Assembly: GCA_026075535.2 (NCBI GenBank) | Contig: AP026538.1 | Span: forward strand, 17,864,337-17,928,336 | Source of the DNA: Tricholoma matsutake | Lineage: Eukaryota; Basidiomycota; Agaricomycetes; Agaricales; Tricholomataceae | Direction of reading: 5' to 3' | Length of the DNA: 64,000 nt | Shown: positions 35,801-46,861 of the stretch, piece after piece | Layout of the letters: each line of letters begins with the position of its first letter | Numbering within the stretch: the stretch's first letter is position 1 | Program-made: the position numbers and the translations under genes | Notes under the pieces: model-generated | Database searches by the model: none | Seen by the model: the letters and a program-made list of their open reading frames with translations, nothing else | Told to the model about the DNA's origin: nothing

Positions 35801-36843
35801 GGTTTCTGTGTGAGTCAAAAGAAAGAAGAAGTAAGATGGACGACGGACGGAATGGTGGAAAATTTGATGAAGACAGGTCGAGATTGCATGGTTGGGCTGA
35901 GATCCCATACATCCTCTACATTCAGCGTGACTACTCTTCCCTATGGCGTAAAGTCAAATCAATTAGATGTAAATAGTGCAACGACGACACTACTTACGCG
36001 TCGAATGAGCGCATACACCCAACTAAAGGTGATCCAACCCAAAAGTGTCGTGTAATCTTCCGGTGAAACAGAACGTCCCTAGCCAAGAAGAGGTGACATT
36101 AGCCATGAAAGGGAAAGACAAGCCTTGAGAGAAAGATCGAAGCAAGTCATGGTGTACATCACGCACAAAATCTTGGAGAGACTCACGATTTCTTCCTTCC
36201 TAACTTTGTTGCCAGGCACAGCCAGTGGCATAGTGACCAAAACGGCCAACAACCCGAGGACAGTCGCCAAGTTCATTATCGATGCAACGATACCGAAAAT
36301 CGAAGGTAAAGGCGTTCCAGAAACTAGGTTGTCGAAAATGATGCTTCCGATTTGGACTGTTCCGGTAATAAAATGCAGACAATAGATAACGAAGAGGTCA
36401 AATGGAGGCGTAGCCGGTGGTCGTCTGATCGGGCGAACAACAGTGTAAAGCCATGACACTGCTATCAAAAGCGGCTGATATGGCTGCCAAGCATCCGTAG
36501 GACCAGAAATAAGAAGAAAACTCCCATACGTCAACCAAGTTAGCGTCTCTACCAGTCCCACTGAAGAAAAGACGAGAGGACGCCACCGGCATTGAGTGAG
36601 GCCATCCGCATCCTCAACGATGTTAGAGTTGGTATCGAGTCCCTCAGCTTCAAGTGGTGTCAAGTACGTTTCGAAGGGTGCTCCGAGTCTCCGGAAGAAG
36701 TTATGTGTGAACTTGGGTGCTGGAAGACGGAAGAGACAGATAATGAAGACAACGGCAGCAGGGAGAACGGAGCCCCAGAACGCCCATATACAACGGTCAC
36801 CGAAGGAGAAGAGATGCATATGAGAGTCATTGCAAAATGACAT
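29839..36843 (-). CDS. ABCC-type (MRP/bile-pigment-like) full ABC transporter, many introns
   Basis: Starts at the ATG at 36843 and ends at TAA (29839-29841). Order: TMD0 with several hydrophobic helices (36.84-36.08 kb), TMD1 (about 35.9-34.2), NBD1 (34.16-33.0), a charged linker ([16 protein letters not shown]), TMD2 (32.8-31.3) and NBD2 (31.1-29.84). NBD1 shows Walker [10 protein letters not shown]-loop AAQSPWLQ, signature SLSGGQKS, Walker B HVLLDDP and VTHH. NBD2 shows Walker A GRTGSGKST (split by an intron at about 30894-30955), signature FSQGQKQ, Walker [13 protein letters not shown] and VAHRLHT. Asp instead of Glu after Walker B in NBD1 is typical of ABCC proteins, where only NBD2 hydrolyses ATP well. 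More than twenty introns of about 45-70 nt; roughly 1,450-1,550 residues. It should export conjugates or sequester them in the vacuole; substrate unknown. CpG-rich, unlike the surrounding repeats. Confidence 0.9.
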
Positions 36844-37141
36844 GGACGTTGAAGGAGAGGTGTAGAATGGAAGTATGTAACTCCGTCATTTGTACTACTA
36901 AAATTTACACGCGCATACCCTGGCACTGGCACGAGGTTGACATCAATTGCAAGTTGATGTTTGTTAGCCCCGAAATTGGCACAACGATGGCGTTCCTGCA
37001 TTTATGCATTTATGCATTTACTAATACTATCAAAGGAACGAGTCAGGACTCAGGCCTCCGTACATCCTATTCTTACAAACAGCGTCGATGATTGATGATC
37101 TCGGGAAGATAATGCACAATGACTCAAATACGAATACTACT

Positions 37142-38468
37142 TCAGAAGACTCGACATTGTCTCCAAACGTCATGCACAAAATCAGCCATGATACGATGAG
37201 TTTCTTTGGATGGGTGTCTGTAAGATGGGAAAAAAAAAAAAATCAGTGGTAGCTCAATCCAGATGAAGAGATTTTAACGCACCCTGAAATCCAATAGAAG
37301 TAATGTTCGGGGTCTAAACACCATCCAGTGGAAGAGCACCCGCTTGTGCAGGCTGTGCATGCATCTGTGCTTTTATAACCAAATGCGGCGAAGCCTGGGT
37401 CGGGACCCAAGACGCCGTCCCAAATAGTCGCGAAATCGACGTAAGAGACATTTAACTTTGTAGAATTGGTAGCGGTATGGAAGTCACTCAAACCGCTGAA
37501 TATAGTTTGTTTGAACGCTTCGCCGGAAGGAGCTGTTGTACCTCGTCCGTAGACATCCAGAACCATGAAACTACGAGCGTTGGTTGGGGGGCTGGAGAGG
37601 ATCTTAATCTGTTCCAGGAGCACCTGTGCCGCAGCTTGCATATGATCACCGTCGACTAAACAAGAGCGTTAGTGATAGGTAGGCATCAGTTGTACAGTTG
37701 AGAATGTCACTCAGTGATGCTAGATAATCACTAGAAGAAAAAGATATTGAGCTCATTCCTATATGTACGGTACAACAGGCAACTCAACTTGATCCCGAAA
37801 AAGATGCTATACAAAGTTGTGTCAGGGTCAAGAGTATTATTTTGAGCCAGGAATGTCTTCACTACGAGGGAAACAGAGTGTCAAAATGGGAACTTCCCAG
37901 TGATATATTCCATATAATCCGTTCACGAACTTTGGCCAAGGAAATCAACTGGCCTAGGGTTACTTGGCCAGAGGGACAGATCAATGCAGGCTCCAGCTTG
38001 CTACCAATAAAAAAATATTGTTAGACAGACCTTGACACAAATAGGTCCTGCGCTCACCGCATAATCTTTCAACGTTGCTCCAATATCGTTAGCGACATTT
38101 TCGACCCATGTCAGTCCGTTGGTTGAACGTCCACCCGCGAGTACGCTAGGTGGGATAATGACAGCCGGAGCTAGGGGGGAACCATCTTGCTTTCCACCGT
38201 CAGTATAACTGTCCTATTAATTGATATATGCCAGTGTGTAGTAGATTCTCGGAACTAGAATGGTGCAAACCCCAAATGAGACTATAGTCCTAATTGACTG
38301 TGGGTGGAAGCCGGCAATGACGTCCGAAGTATTCCCTCCAAGCTGCCTGGCACATTTTGGTCCGACAGCGAGGTGAATCCCATCGTTACGCTCTAGCCTG
38401 GGATCGGGAGAGTGGAACGCATGAATGCTTGCAGAGAAGACTGTGAGAAGCAGGGATAAATTCCGCAT
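37142..38468 (-). CDS. secreted GDSL/SGNH esterase, carbohydrate esterase family 16-like
   Basis: ATG at 38468 gives a signal peptide (MRNLSLLLTVFSASIHA). Exons separated by 50-65-nt introns bring together all SGNH blocks. Block I is VSFGDSYTDGG, with the nucleophile Ser and a clean splice at 38214-38270. Then come the GGRSTNGLTWVE motif typical of fungal GDSL esterases, the Gly/Asn block GIND split across an intron near 37800, and the C-terminal Asp/His pair in CLDPEHYFYWISG|HPSKETHR across the last intron. Stop TGA at 37142-37144. About 340-350 residues. Family members deacetylate plant cell-wall polysaccharides or similar substrates outside the cell. It lies 300 bp upstream of the ABC gene start, on the same strand; this is neighbourhood, not an operon. 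Confidence 0.85.
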
Positions 38469-39396
38469 GGTTTCGAGGTAAGTACGAAGTACCATCCTGC
38501 CAGAAGACGAAGGTGTTATATAGTTCTGCAAAGTTAAATTTAGCAGAATGAACTCAAACAGAAGAGCGTAGGTGGAAGCATATAGTTATATGACCAACGA
38601 CTCCGATCATTCGGCACGAGAGACAATGTAGTCCACTCGGACCCGTCAGAAGCAAGGTCAGAATTTTTTTTTTTTTTCGAGGTTATAGCTTTGAAGCGTC
38701 GAATCCTCGTCATGGTCAGTCCGACATTCAGGATTTTTAATGGAGGCTTACTGCCCAGTCCCATAATATTGTCGAGTTTCTCCGATCTCCGTACCATACT
38801 CAGTCAGTTGCTCACAAAGTAGCAGAGGAGCACTCCGCAATACGCCTCCTACCATTTACCAAATGTCGCACACGCATGTGCACACTGAAGATTACTTACT
38901 GGATTAATCGAGCTGGCCCATATCTCTGTGGTTTTGCAGGACGGTGATACATGTCTAGCAGCATCAGCTATTGAAGAAAAGTGTCCTAGAGCAGGAGATG
39001 CAGGTGAGCAGGTAAAGCAGGAAGAGAGCAGACGCATGCCAATGTCAAATGGGATGCCAGAGCATGTGATATACTGCCTATCCATAAATAGGCAGCTCAG
39101 CTCAGTTAAACTTATAGCAAGAATGGATGGCACTTTTCAGTGCATAGAACGAAGATTGATTGATATTATTGAGATGAGACATGTCAAGGACTGTTAAGAA
39201 CTCTTGAGTATGTATACTGACGTGAAGAGTCTGGCAGATGACCCTTTTTATGGATCGCCTTCAAGTTTGCTTCAAGTTCAAGTTTTGATCGCCTTCGTAT
39301 CGGATATCTTTGGGATATCTGTAACTTTTCTATCATAGCCATGAGAGCGTTGGCCACAATTCAGCGTTAAGCGTTTGGACACGTGATTCAACCTCT
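38469..39396. other. upstream region of the esterase, no gene supported
   Basis: Includes the esterase promoter region. Small open frames on both strands lack features. A poly-T run at 38670 is the only notable composition. Confidence 0.4.
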
Positions 39397-40245
39397 TTGC
39401 ATTCATCTAGATCTATTGGGGCGTCCAGCAACCTCAGACGTCTCCTCAGCCTGAGCCCGAGAGACGACATACGCAGGACACGCCCGATGCCACAAGGTGG
39501 TAAGTCATTCCCACAACCCACCTGTGAGCTCACTAATCAACTTTGCATCGACAGATCCAGATGTGGGGCGAATGTCGTATGAGACGTCAACGCGTCAACG
39601 GTCGGTGGGGGAGCGCTTTCCCCCCCAAGTGGTGGTGGAGCCGATACACGCACCAGTGAGCTCTTTCGCTGTCTTTTTCTTGATCTGCTGCTCACTTTTA
39701 CGATTCTACCAGATTCTGTTGATACTCACAAACAGACCAACAACATATTCCGGGATTGCGCCACCTGTCGACAAACCCAAGCATTCGCCCGGTAGTGGTG
39801 GCAGGGAGGGTGAGAGGGGTGAGCGAGGCGTTTGAGGTTGCGGATCGAGGCTCAGGTCAAGCTGGAGTCGGCGAGCGGAGGGAGGGAGGTGGACACTGAT
39901 AGCCCCGTCGACTGTACGCCAGCCACGGATATGTTGGACGTGACGAGGCTGCCAAATGGCAGGATGCTCGACGTTGAAGACGGTATGCTTCGTCCCACTC
40001 TCTTCTTGCTGATTCCCTTCGCTAATGGATGCTCGCTTGTGTTCATGCCTTCATCTCGACAGGGGGCCGCCCAGTGGTGCTGCCCATCCACTCAAGGGAT
40101 CGAAGCTAGGAGAGTGGGTGTATGTGTGGTCGCCGCCAAATGGGGTCAGTCTTGGGTTTCGGCATTGGAGCAGGAGGGACTACAGCTAGGTATGTGTGCC
40201 AGCTGTATTCCAGATCAATTTTCTCATCGGCAACCTGTCAAATAG
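39397..40245 (+). CDS. uncharacterised small multi-exon gene, boundaries uncertain
   Basis: Three good fungal introns define the strand: 39500-39554 (GTAAGT...ACTAAT...CAG), 39656-39712 (GTGAGC...CAG) and 39983-40062 (GTATGC...GCTAAT...CAG). Splicing the first joins PMPQG to DPDVGRMSYETS in one frame, followed by RSVGERFPPQVVVEP. Downstream frames are Gly/Arg-rich and less convincing. No start ATG upstream is clear; the first supported codons are near 39397. CpG-rich like the host block. No domain recognised; it may be a truncated or mis-bounded gene. Confidence 0.4.
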
Positions 40246-40980
40246 GCATCGGGACATGCAACGTTGATAACGACGAGGATGTTGACTAGGGATCGGTCAC
40301 CAGTCTACTCAGAGCTGCCCAGAGCTGCTCAAGCCATGCCCTAAGTTGCCTCAAATTCAGAGTGACTGAAGGGCTTTAAATGTTCTTAAAACACTATAAA
40401 ACACTCTGTAGGAGTCCCTACTGCCATTTTGAATACATGTTGCTATACCCTACTCCCCAGAGCCATCTCTTGAGCATGTTTTGTAATAGGTATGAGGAGA
40501 TAAACATAGCCAAATAATCTCATCAAAGATAGTGATTTGTGCAAAACTCAATAGTATGACTTGTTTCTTTTGTAATAATAGTCTACACAACCCATTTGAC
40601 CATTAAAATACATAACTGAAGCACAAATACAACTCGGATTGCAAGCCCACAACTTTGAGCAATCTCAATCAGCTTAGCTGGCTCAGAGCCACTCACTGCG
40701 ACTCAGCACCATCTTGATCAGCTCAAGTCCTGAGCCACACTGTGGGCAAGCTGAGCCAAGCCATGGCATTACTACTTAGGGCTATGGTATTCATTCTCCA
40801 CAAGTTTCCCAAATGAGCACCATAAATTCTTTGTAGACTGAATAGTATTGCTGTCCCTTGAATTGGAGTGTAACTCTTGAACCTGTGTTTGCATTTCATG
40901 AAGGCAAGTGTACAAACTATGAGCCTATGACAATGTAAGCTTCATGGGTAATATATTCAGAATGACTTACACAGGTAAGA
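40246..40980. other. CpG-poor spacer with a possible hAT-type end
   Basis: No gene. Repeated GAGCTGAGCC/GCTCAGAGCC motifs occur at 40290-40330 and 40655-40774. The right limit (CCAAGCCATGGCATTACTA, ending 40774) resembles, inverted, the TAGTGATG...GGCTCGGCTC end of the hAT relic. It may be a small non-autonomous hAT; no matching left end or 8-bp duplication found. Confidence 0.3.
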
Positions 40981-41538
40981 GTGAACACGAGACACCCCCA
41001 GTTTGGAAGATGATTGGAAAACTTGTCCAGGAAGCAAGATGCAAGGGAGTCAGGTTTTCCACTCACATAGGTAAGCTATATTTCTGGCTACAAGAAGGCT
41101 CAGTATTTTCTATCATGTGAAGCTGTGGATATTGCATGAATCATCATTGAAGGTTATATTTCACTTGTGATCATACATTGTGATCATGTCACTGGGCTAG
41201 CACCTCTCATTCCATGGTTGCACTCCAGCGAAGCTTGTGAACATGTTTTCAGTGAAGCGCATCAAGTTGTCAAGGACTTTAGTCTGCTTGATTTCATATA
41301 CTGTATACATGGTACCATCAGACTTCGTCATGCTATTCTCTATGCCCTTGCCTCAGATCCTAAAGCCTGTGCCAGTGGATATTGTCACACATACTTTGAT
41401 CATACTGGCATCAACCTTCAAGCTCTCGCAACATTTCCATTGGACAACAAGATCAACAAAGCTGCACAGAAAGCTGCAGAAGAGGCAGACAGCCTGCAGG
41501 CTTCATCGAATCATTCAGTTAACATTCAATTTTCTTGA
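40981..41538 (+). pseudogene. uncharacterised protein fragment
   Basis: The convincing part is 41167-41538: WLHSSEACEHVFSEAHQVVKD, then LLDFIYCIHG, and ASGYCHTYFDHTGINLQAL to a stop at 41538. An upstream exon around 40985-41070 (KMIGKLVQEARCKGVRFSTHI) could join by an intron ending near 41165. I recall similar C-terminal segments in uncharacterised Agaricomycete proteins of repeat regions, but no function is known. CpG-poor, so probably repeat-derived. Confidence 0.4.
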
Positions 41539-42328
41539 CCCTCCCTTCCCTCCCTTGTTATTTTTCTTTTTGGTGACTTGCATTATTTTTTACTTTTACT
41601 TGACTTGTATTCTATCCTAGTCAAATGGTCTCTGTCTGCTGGGATATTATAGTGTTTGTCTTTGTGTCTGTAGTGCATCCGCTCCCTTGCATTTATTTTA
41701 TTTTGGGGTCTGTCTAGGTGCATCTCAGTTTTCCCGCTACTACTTCACTCTGAGCCAGCAGCAGAGGCATAAAATAGACTGCACCAGCTGTGTCTGTTGA
41801 TCTTGATGTAAAGTAGATCAGTACACTAAGTCTGCTAAGAATTTCTTTGATTTTCCTGATGCACTCTAGGGCAGAGTGTTTGATATTATATATCTAGGTG
41901 TTCCGACTTCTGTGGCATCAAGTTTCATTGGGTTTATTAGAACCGCATAATGCCAATACACTGTGTTCAGAGTCAGAAAGTTGGCTTGCACAATGCAGGC
42001 AACATAAGCATCAATTTGAGTAGTACAGATCACCAGAGGTAAGTTAAACATTGATGGCTCAAAAACAAAATACAGAATTCATGCTTCCTCCAGCTAAGGG
42101 TCTTACTTGCAAGCTATGTGGTGATCTGCTTCATCCAAGTATCAACTTTCTCCTCCATGGGTCTGCTCCATCACCTCAGCCTTTGTTGTCACCTCTCTCA
42201 ACATAGCCTGCAGCTTGTTTCATGGCACCATGATATATGGCAGTCATGAGCATGTCAAAGGTGTCAGGGCCACCATGAGCTTCATAGTGTGCCTTACAAT
42301 CCTGGGTGTGGTTCTGTGTCCTCTCCAC
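41539..42328. other. no gene seen
   Basis: AT-rich, T-run-containing sequence. No open frame with protein character and no clear repeat apart from its junction with the gypsy-1 LTR. Confidence 0.35.
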
Positions 42329-43502
42329 TGATGATGCTCAACCCAGGAAAATCACCAAAACAGCCGATGAGGCAACCGATGATATTTGCAATGAGTCAGA
42401 GGAAGGGTGCAAGTCATTCCAAATCTTCATGGTCCAACTTATGGGTAGATAACTAGTCAGTACTAGTTGTGAAGGTAGTGCTATAGGAACTGAAGGTGTT
42501 TGGCATGGTCTGATCGAGTATCGAGGACAATTGATGAGATCAACAGTGAATGATGATTATTGTCGATGGTCGATGTGTGGATTCTGAGGACCTTTTGATA
42601 GGTCAATAGTATATGAAGGGTGTAGCCAATGGCTATAAAGTGTTGAACTGGTTACTAGTGCTAGCGACAAGAGGATCGAAGGAGGATTGAGGACGTGATG
42701 ATCATAGAGGTTTCTTGTCGATCAAGAAAACTCATAGAAGTTTAGATTGTTTTAGAGGATCAATCTGATTCTTAGAACTTAATACGAGACAATAGGTGAA
42801 GACAATTTCTTGTATTTCCCAGTAGATACTACAGAGTTTTATATGTTTTAAAGAAACTTCCTAAAATGGAATGAGAAACATGTGTAGAACATGAGGCAAA
42901 AGATATGAGTTAAGGCACAAGGCCAAAAAAAAGACTGGAATCCGAACAAGAAAGATATATATCATATGATGAAAGAGTAATAAAGGGAAAGATCTAAAAA
43001 GAGACTGTCCTTTGTATATAAACCATGCTAAGTCTCCCAATAATCCGTCCAGTGGGTTCTGTATGCGATAGGGAGTTGGAACAAGGCTGACCTACTATTA
43101 GCAGGTTTGAGCACGAGTTGGAATACTTCCTGGTGCATGGTCTTCCACCATTTAGATAACAAATGTGGTGCCCAATGTCGCTCATAGTCTCTTGATATCG
43201 ATTGATAATGCTCGACAATGGTCAACGATGTTTGATTGTGGTCACAGTTTGTTTGAAGATGATTGGGGATGTTCAATGCTGGTTTAGAAGGATCTTAGGG
43301 GCTTTCAATGTAGTCCTAAAGTTGTGTGATGTGGTCTCTCAGTACAATCGATGTCACTGGTGATGTTTCGATGCAGTCGATATGATATTGTGATTGTTAG
43401 ACTGGGTTGTGCTGCATCTGGGACCTCGTAGGAGTTAGCCGATGTGATTAGAATGTGGTTAGAATGATGTATCAGCCTTTGAGCCAAGGAGACAACCTAT
43501 CA
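42329..43502 (-). repeat. gypsy-1 3' LTR (1,174 bp)
   Basis: On the minus strand starts TGATAGGTTGTCTCC and ends GAGCATCATCA. Paired with 51417-52600; most differences are CpG derivatives. Confidence 0.92.
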
Positions 43503-43513
43503 TCCTCCCCTTT
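43503..43513 (-). other. gypsy-1 3' polypurine tract
   Basis: AAAGGGGAGGA (minus strand) immediately precedes the 3' LTR, the plus-strand primer position. A near copy of this sequence with its surroundings lies inside pol (46706-46730). Confidence 0.8.
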
Positions 43514-43647
43514 ACTGAAATTCTGAGCATCCCAATCAGTCGAGCTGAAATAACCAGGTCATGTGACATTGTTGATCATTGATTTAAGGCGCGTCGTGGT
43601 TCAAACTTTTCTCTTTCCATTCGATCTCCTTCAACCTCCTCAACAAT

Positions 43648-45028
43648 ATGTCTATCCTTGCTGAGCTTGCTCTTCCCATCCTCAACCAAGCAAAATTGAT
43701 GCCCAAGGCTGGCAAAGCTGAAGAACTCGACTTCGAGGTGTGGGGTCATGAGTTCTGTGAGAAAATGGTATGTCTTTTCCTTTTTCTTTGTTTATCTGCT
43801 TCCTGACTTCATTGATAGGCTGAATACAATGATTTGATCGGATCGTTCGATGAGGCACACGACAATCATGTGCAGGCAACATTGGATGAGGCAATTGGCC
43901 TCTTCGCACCATTTGCTCATGAGGGCTGGCTGTCTTGGGGGGGCAAGTATCTGTTTCAGGAGTATTTGAGGACAATCGAGGAAGAGAGGCGGAAGGAGGA
44001 AGAGCGAATTGCTCAGGAAGTGGCCATCAAGGCCAAAGCAAAGAGGATCGAGGAGTGACAGGATGCGCTGGTTGAGGCACATCAAGCATTCTTGGCTGAA
44101 GTCCAGGCCAAGACAGTTTTGAAGGATGAGTTCTGCGATCAAATGGCTGCGCTCGAGGTGATGCGCCTCTCGATTGATCAAGACGAGGCAGAAGAAGAAG
44201 AAGAACCTCTGGTTGATGACCTTCTGGTGATCGAGCAAATCATCGAGAAGAAGAAAGCAGACAAGATGGACAAGGAGAAACAAGGTGAGGACGAGCTGGA
44301 TGAGGAGCCTGTGGTTGCAAAATGGGTGCGGCTAGAGGAAGGTGAATTGATCACCTTCCATGGGCTGGTAAGTCATCATTTTCTTTTGATATCGTTCAGG
44401 CTAATCATGCTTTCAATATTGCTTTAGTGTGATTGTTGCACAGGTTTGAGGACGTCTCTGGAATGTGTCGTCGAGGAGGGCACCCCAAAGTGCAAGAGAT
44501 GCACTCAGGGGCTGCAGGGGTGCTACTGGGAGGGAGTGTCAAGGCGAGGACTCTGTCGAGGTGAGTCGAGGAAGACGGCGGGCTCTAAATGAGCTACCAA
44601 AGCTACTGAGGAGTTGACGGAGGAGCCGACTCCCAGACATAGTAAGTGATTCTTCTCGATAACGAGTACAATTGCTAAATCTGTATGATTACTTAGCGGT
44701 ATGCATCTGGACTATCCAGCCCATCCAAAATGTGGAGGCCGGGCCCTCAAAAGTCGACGAGCACCCAAAATGAATGATGAAGGCAAAGACAAAGTCCGCT
44801 CAGAAGGAGAAGGGGAAGGGAAAAGCGAGGGAATGAGAAGTCAACCCCGAGGTCGCAGGTCTGGTCGAGGGGATGTCGATGGTGGTGGAGGATGAGATGA
44901 TGCAGTCAGATGCAGCAAGACTCCGGCATCGGTATCTGGTCGAAGTCCTGGTGTGGAAAAAGCTGGAGGTGGAACTTTTGATGGAGGAAATCGAGGTGTT
45001 GGAGAGGAAGTGGGAGGAATCCCAGTAG
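43648..45028 (+). pseudogene. antisense spliced Cys-cluster protein gene inside gypsy-1
   Basis: Plus-strand, opposite to gag-pol. ATG at 43648 (MSILAELALP). Introns at 43768-43818, 44368-44427 (with CTAAT branch site) and 44642-44696, all GT-AG, join in phase: 43648-43767, 43819-44367, 44428-44641, 44697-45028, ending at TAG. The product would be about 405 residues. It has a helical, Glu/Lys-rich N-terminal half, then CDCCTGLRTSLEC and CKRCTQGLQGC (two Cys half-sites), and a C-terminal helix (EEIEVLERKWEE). Four in-frame TGA codons (44056, 44590 and two in exon 4) interrupt it, each compatible with an Arg CGA. It resembles the gene at 10.9-12.8 kb in layout. A nucleic-acid-binding accessory protein is a guess; a captured host gene is also possible. 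Confidence 0.65.
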
Positions 45029-45919
45029 AACTTTGTTGTATTGTTTTAATTTTATTGTTTTTCTTGTGTCTGAGCGAGATAAGTTTGAAATGAGAAATAT
45101 TGCATGCGATTGAAGCCAGGAAATGTAAGATATATGTGAAAAAAACATAGGAGAGAAAAAGAAAAAGAAAGTTAGACAGACAATTTATCAAAATGAGACA
45201 TAGGGGAAAGGCTCAGAACTCCTTCATAGCCAAAAAACCCCATCGAGCTTGCGCAAACATGTTTCAAATGATATTGTGACTTGTAATAGTACACTGTTAT
45301 AAAATTGAGAGTTTGTTTCAATATCGCAAGGAAAAAAAGAAAAGAAAAATGGTCTATTCATCTTTGTCAAGGTCAGGAATGCCTTCGTCGATGTCTCCGT
45401 TGACGTCCAATGTTGTTCAAGCCAACAATCATCAATATCAAAGAAGTTTGGGGGAAGGGGAATCGATTTTCATGCTAAATAGGGTAGAACTTGGAAAGCA
45501 GCTACTGGTCGATAAAGAACTGAGCTGTCGAGCTCACAAAGAATATAAGTGCCACTGTAGTTTCGTGCAATAACAATGAGTGGGCCAAGATATCGAGCTC
45601 ACATTTTTTGATTAAGAGCTTTCTCGACCTGTGTGTTTTGCATGAGTATTAGGTCACCTTTTTCGAAATTGTAGTCTCAAATTGTTTGCTTGTGAACTTC
45701 TTCAAAGCATTTCACAGCTTCTCATCGAGTAGTGTAGACTCTAGAGTAGAGTACTTTGAGATCAGTTGATCATTTCTGTAATGTGATAGCACGTCAGGTG
45801 ATGAGATCAGTGGAGGAGAGTATCGAGTCAGGTGGTGGCTGTAGATATGTCGCTTCTGAGATGTTGAGAGGGATAAGTAGATGAGAACCTGTGATCGCAA
45901 AATAGGGCAAACAGCCCAT
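45029..45919. other. gypsy-1 3' internal non-coding segment
   Basis: AT-rich, no convincing frame. It probably contains the 3' end of the antisense gene and the terminal part of pol (integrase C-terminus), too decayed to read. Confidence 0.4.
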
Positions 45920-46460
45920 TCATTTTCGAACTGTTACCCATTCTGCCCAAAACACTGAGTATGTCCCAACCGACCATTGAGTTTGATCACCATCAATGGC
46001 CTTGTAGAGTGATTGTTGTACATTGAAGTGTGCTTGTTTGACAAGGCTGTTGGCATGAGAATTGTACCCACTTATCTGAATGTGATTGATATGATATTGT
46101 TTTGCCAAATATTCGAGAGCAGCAAGAAATGCTGGGCCATTGTCAGTAACAATCTCGTAAAGCGATCCCCATCGACAAATGATTTCTTCAAAAATCCAAT
46201 TGCCGATGGTCTTTGCTGTTTCATTGCAAAGCATCCTGAACTCTGGCCAGTACGATATTGAACATCGACCTTGTACTATATAGTGATATCCACCAGAAGG
46301 CAGCATGTGCATCATGTCAATGTAGACTTTTCCAAATAGAGGAGCAGGTGTGGCAACAATTGGTGGGATAAGAAGATTTTGAGTTTGTCGCAACTGACAG
46401 TAGTGGCACGTTCAGATGTACCATGCGATATCAGCTTTCAGGTTGGGCCACCAGAATCAT
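45920..46460 (-). pseudogene. gypsy-1 integrase, catalytic Glu lost
   Basis: The core includes LLIPPIVATPAPLFGKVYID (first Asp), CRWGSLYEIVTDNGPAF (second Asp) and NSLVKQAHFNVQQS. The last has Lys-Gln where other gypsy integrases have the catalytic Glu followed by Arg. In that stretch five consecutive changes are explained by CG to CA (for example GTC AAA CAA from GTC GAA CGA). The HHCC region upstream (CHYC) is present, but stops interrupt the frame. Confidence 0.85.
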
Positions 46461-46705
46461 AGTGCGATGTGAGACATCATGGTGAAGATCATTTTGTGGC
46501 TGATATGGTCATGCGATGACCAGATAATATCGATGACCAGAGTTTTCTGGAATCTATGAAGGACTCAGTGCAATATCGCACAAAGGATACTCGGTGTCTG
46601 ATAGATTTGGGGGTCACACCATATTGTCTAACCATCTATGAACGAACAGTAATTGTTCATCTTCTTTCTTTGCTTTGTCTGATCAAGGTACATCTTCATA
46701 TGAAA

Positions 46706-46730
46706 CATCCTCCCCCTTACTGAAATCTGA
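46706..46730 (-). other. candidate central polypurine tract of gypsy-1
   Basis: The plus-strand sequence CATCCTCCCCCTTACTGAAA matches the LTR/PPT junction at 43501-43520 (CATCCTCCCCTTTACTGAAA) with a single difference, and the match continues. It lies between RNase H and integrase. Confidence 0.5.
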
Positions 46731-46861
46731 AGCTTGGGCAAAAGTTGGATAAGTTGCGTGAGAGGGGAAAGGTCAAATTGAGATTGGGTTGATTTGGTGA
46801 ACAAAACCATGTAGTTTGTCGATCCAGTCACCAAATTCTTCTTCTACTTCAATATCGTCAT

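Noticed and set aside
35507..36055. Plus-strand open frame of 182 codons
   Set aside because: Antisense to exons and introns of the ABC transporter, whose TMD1 motifs are on the minus strand.
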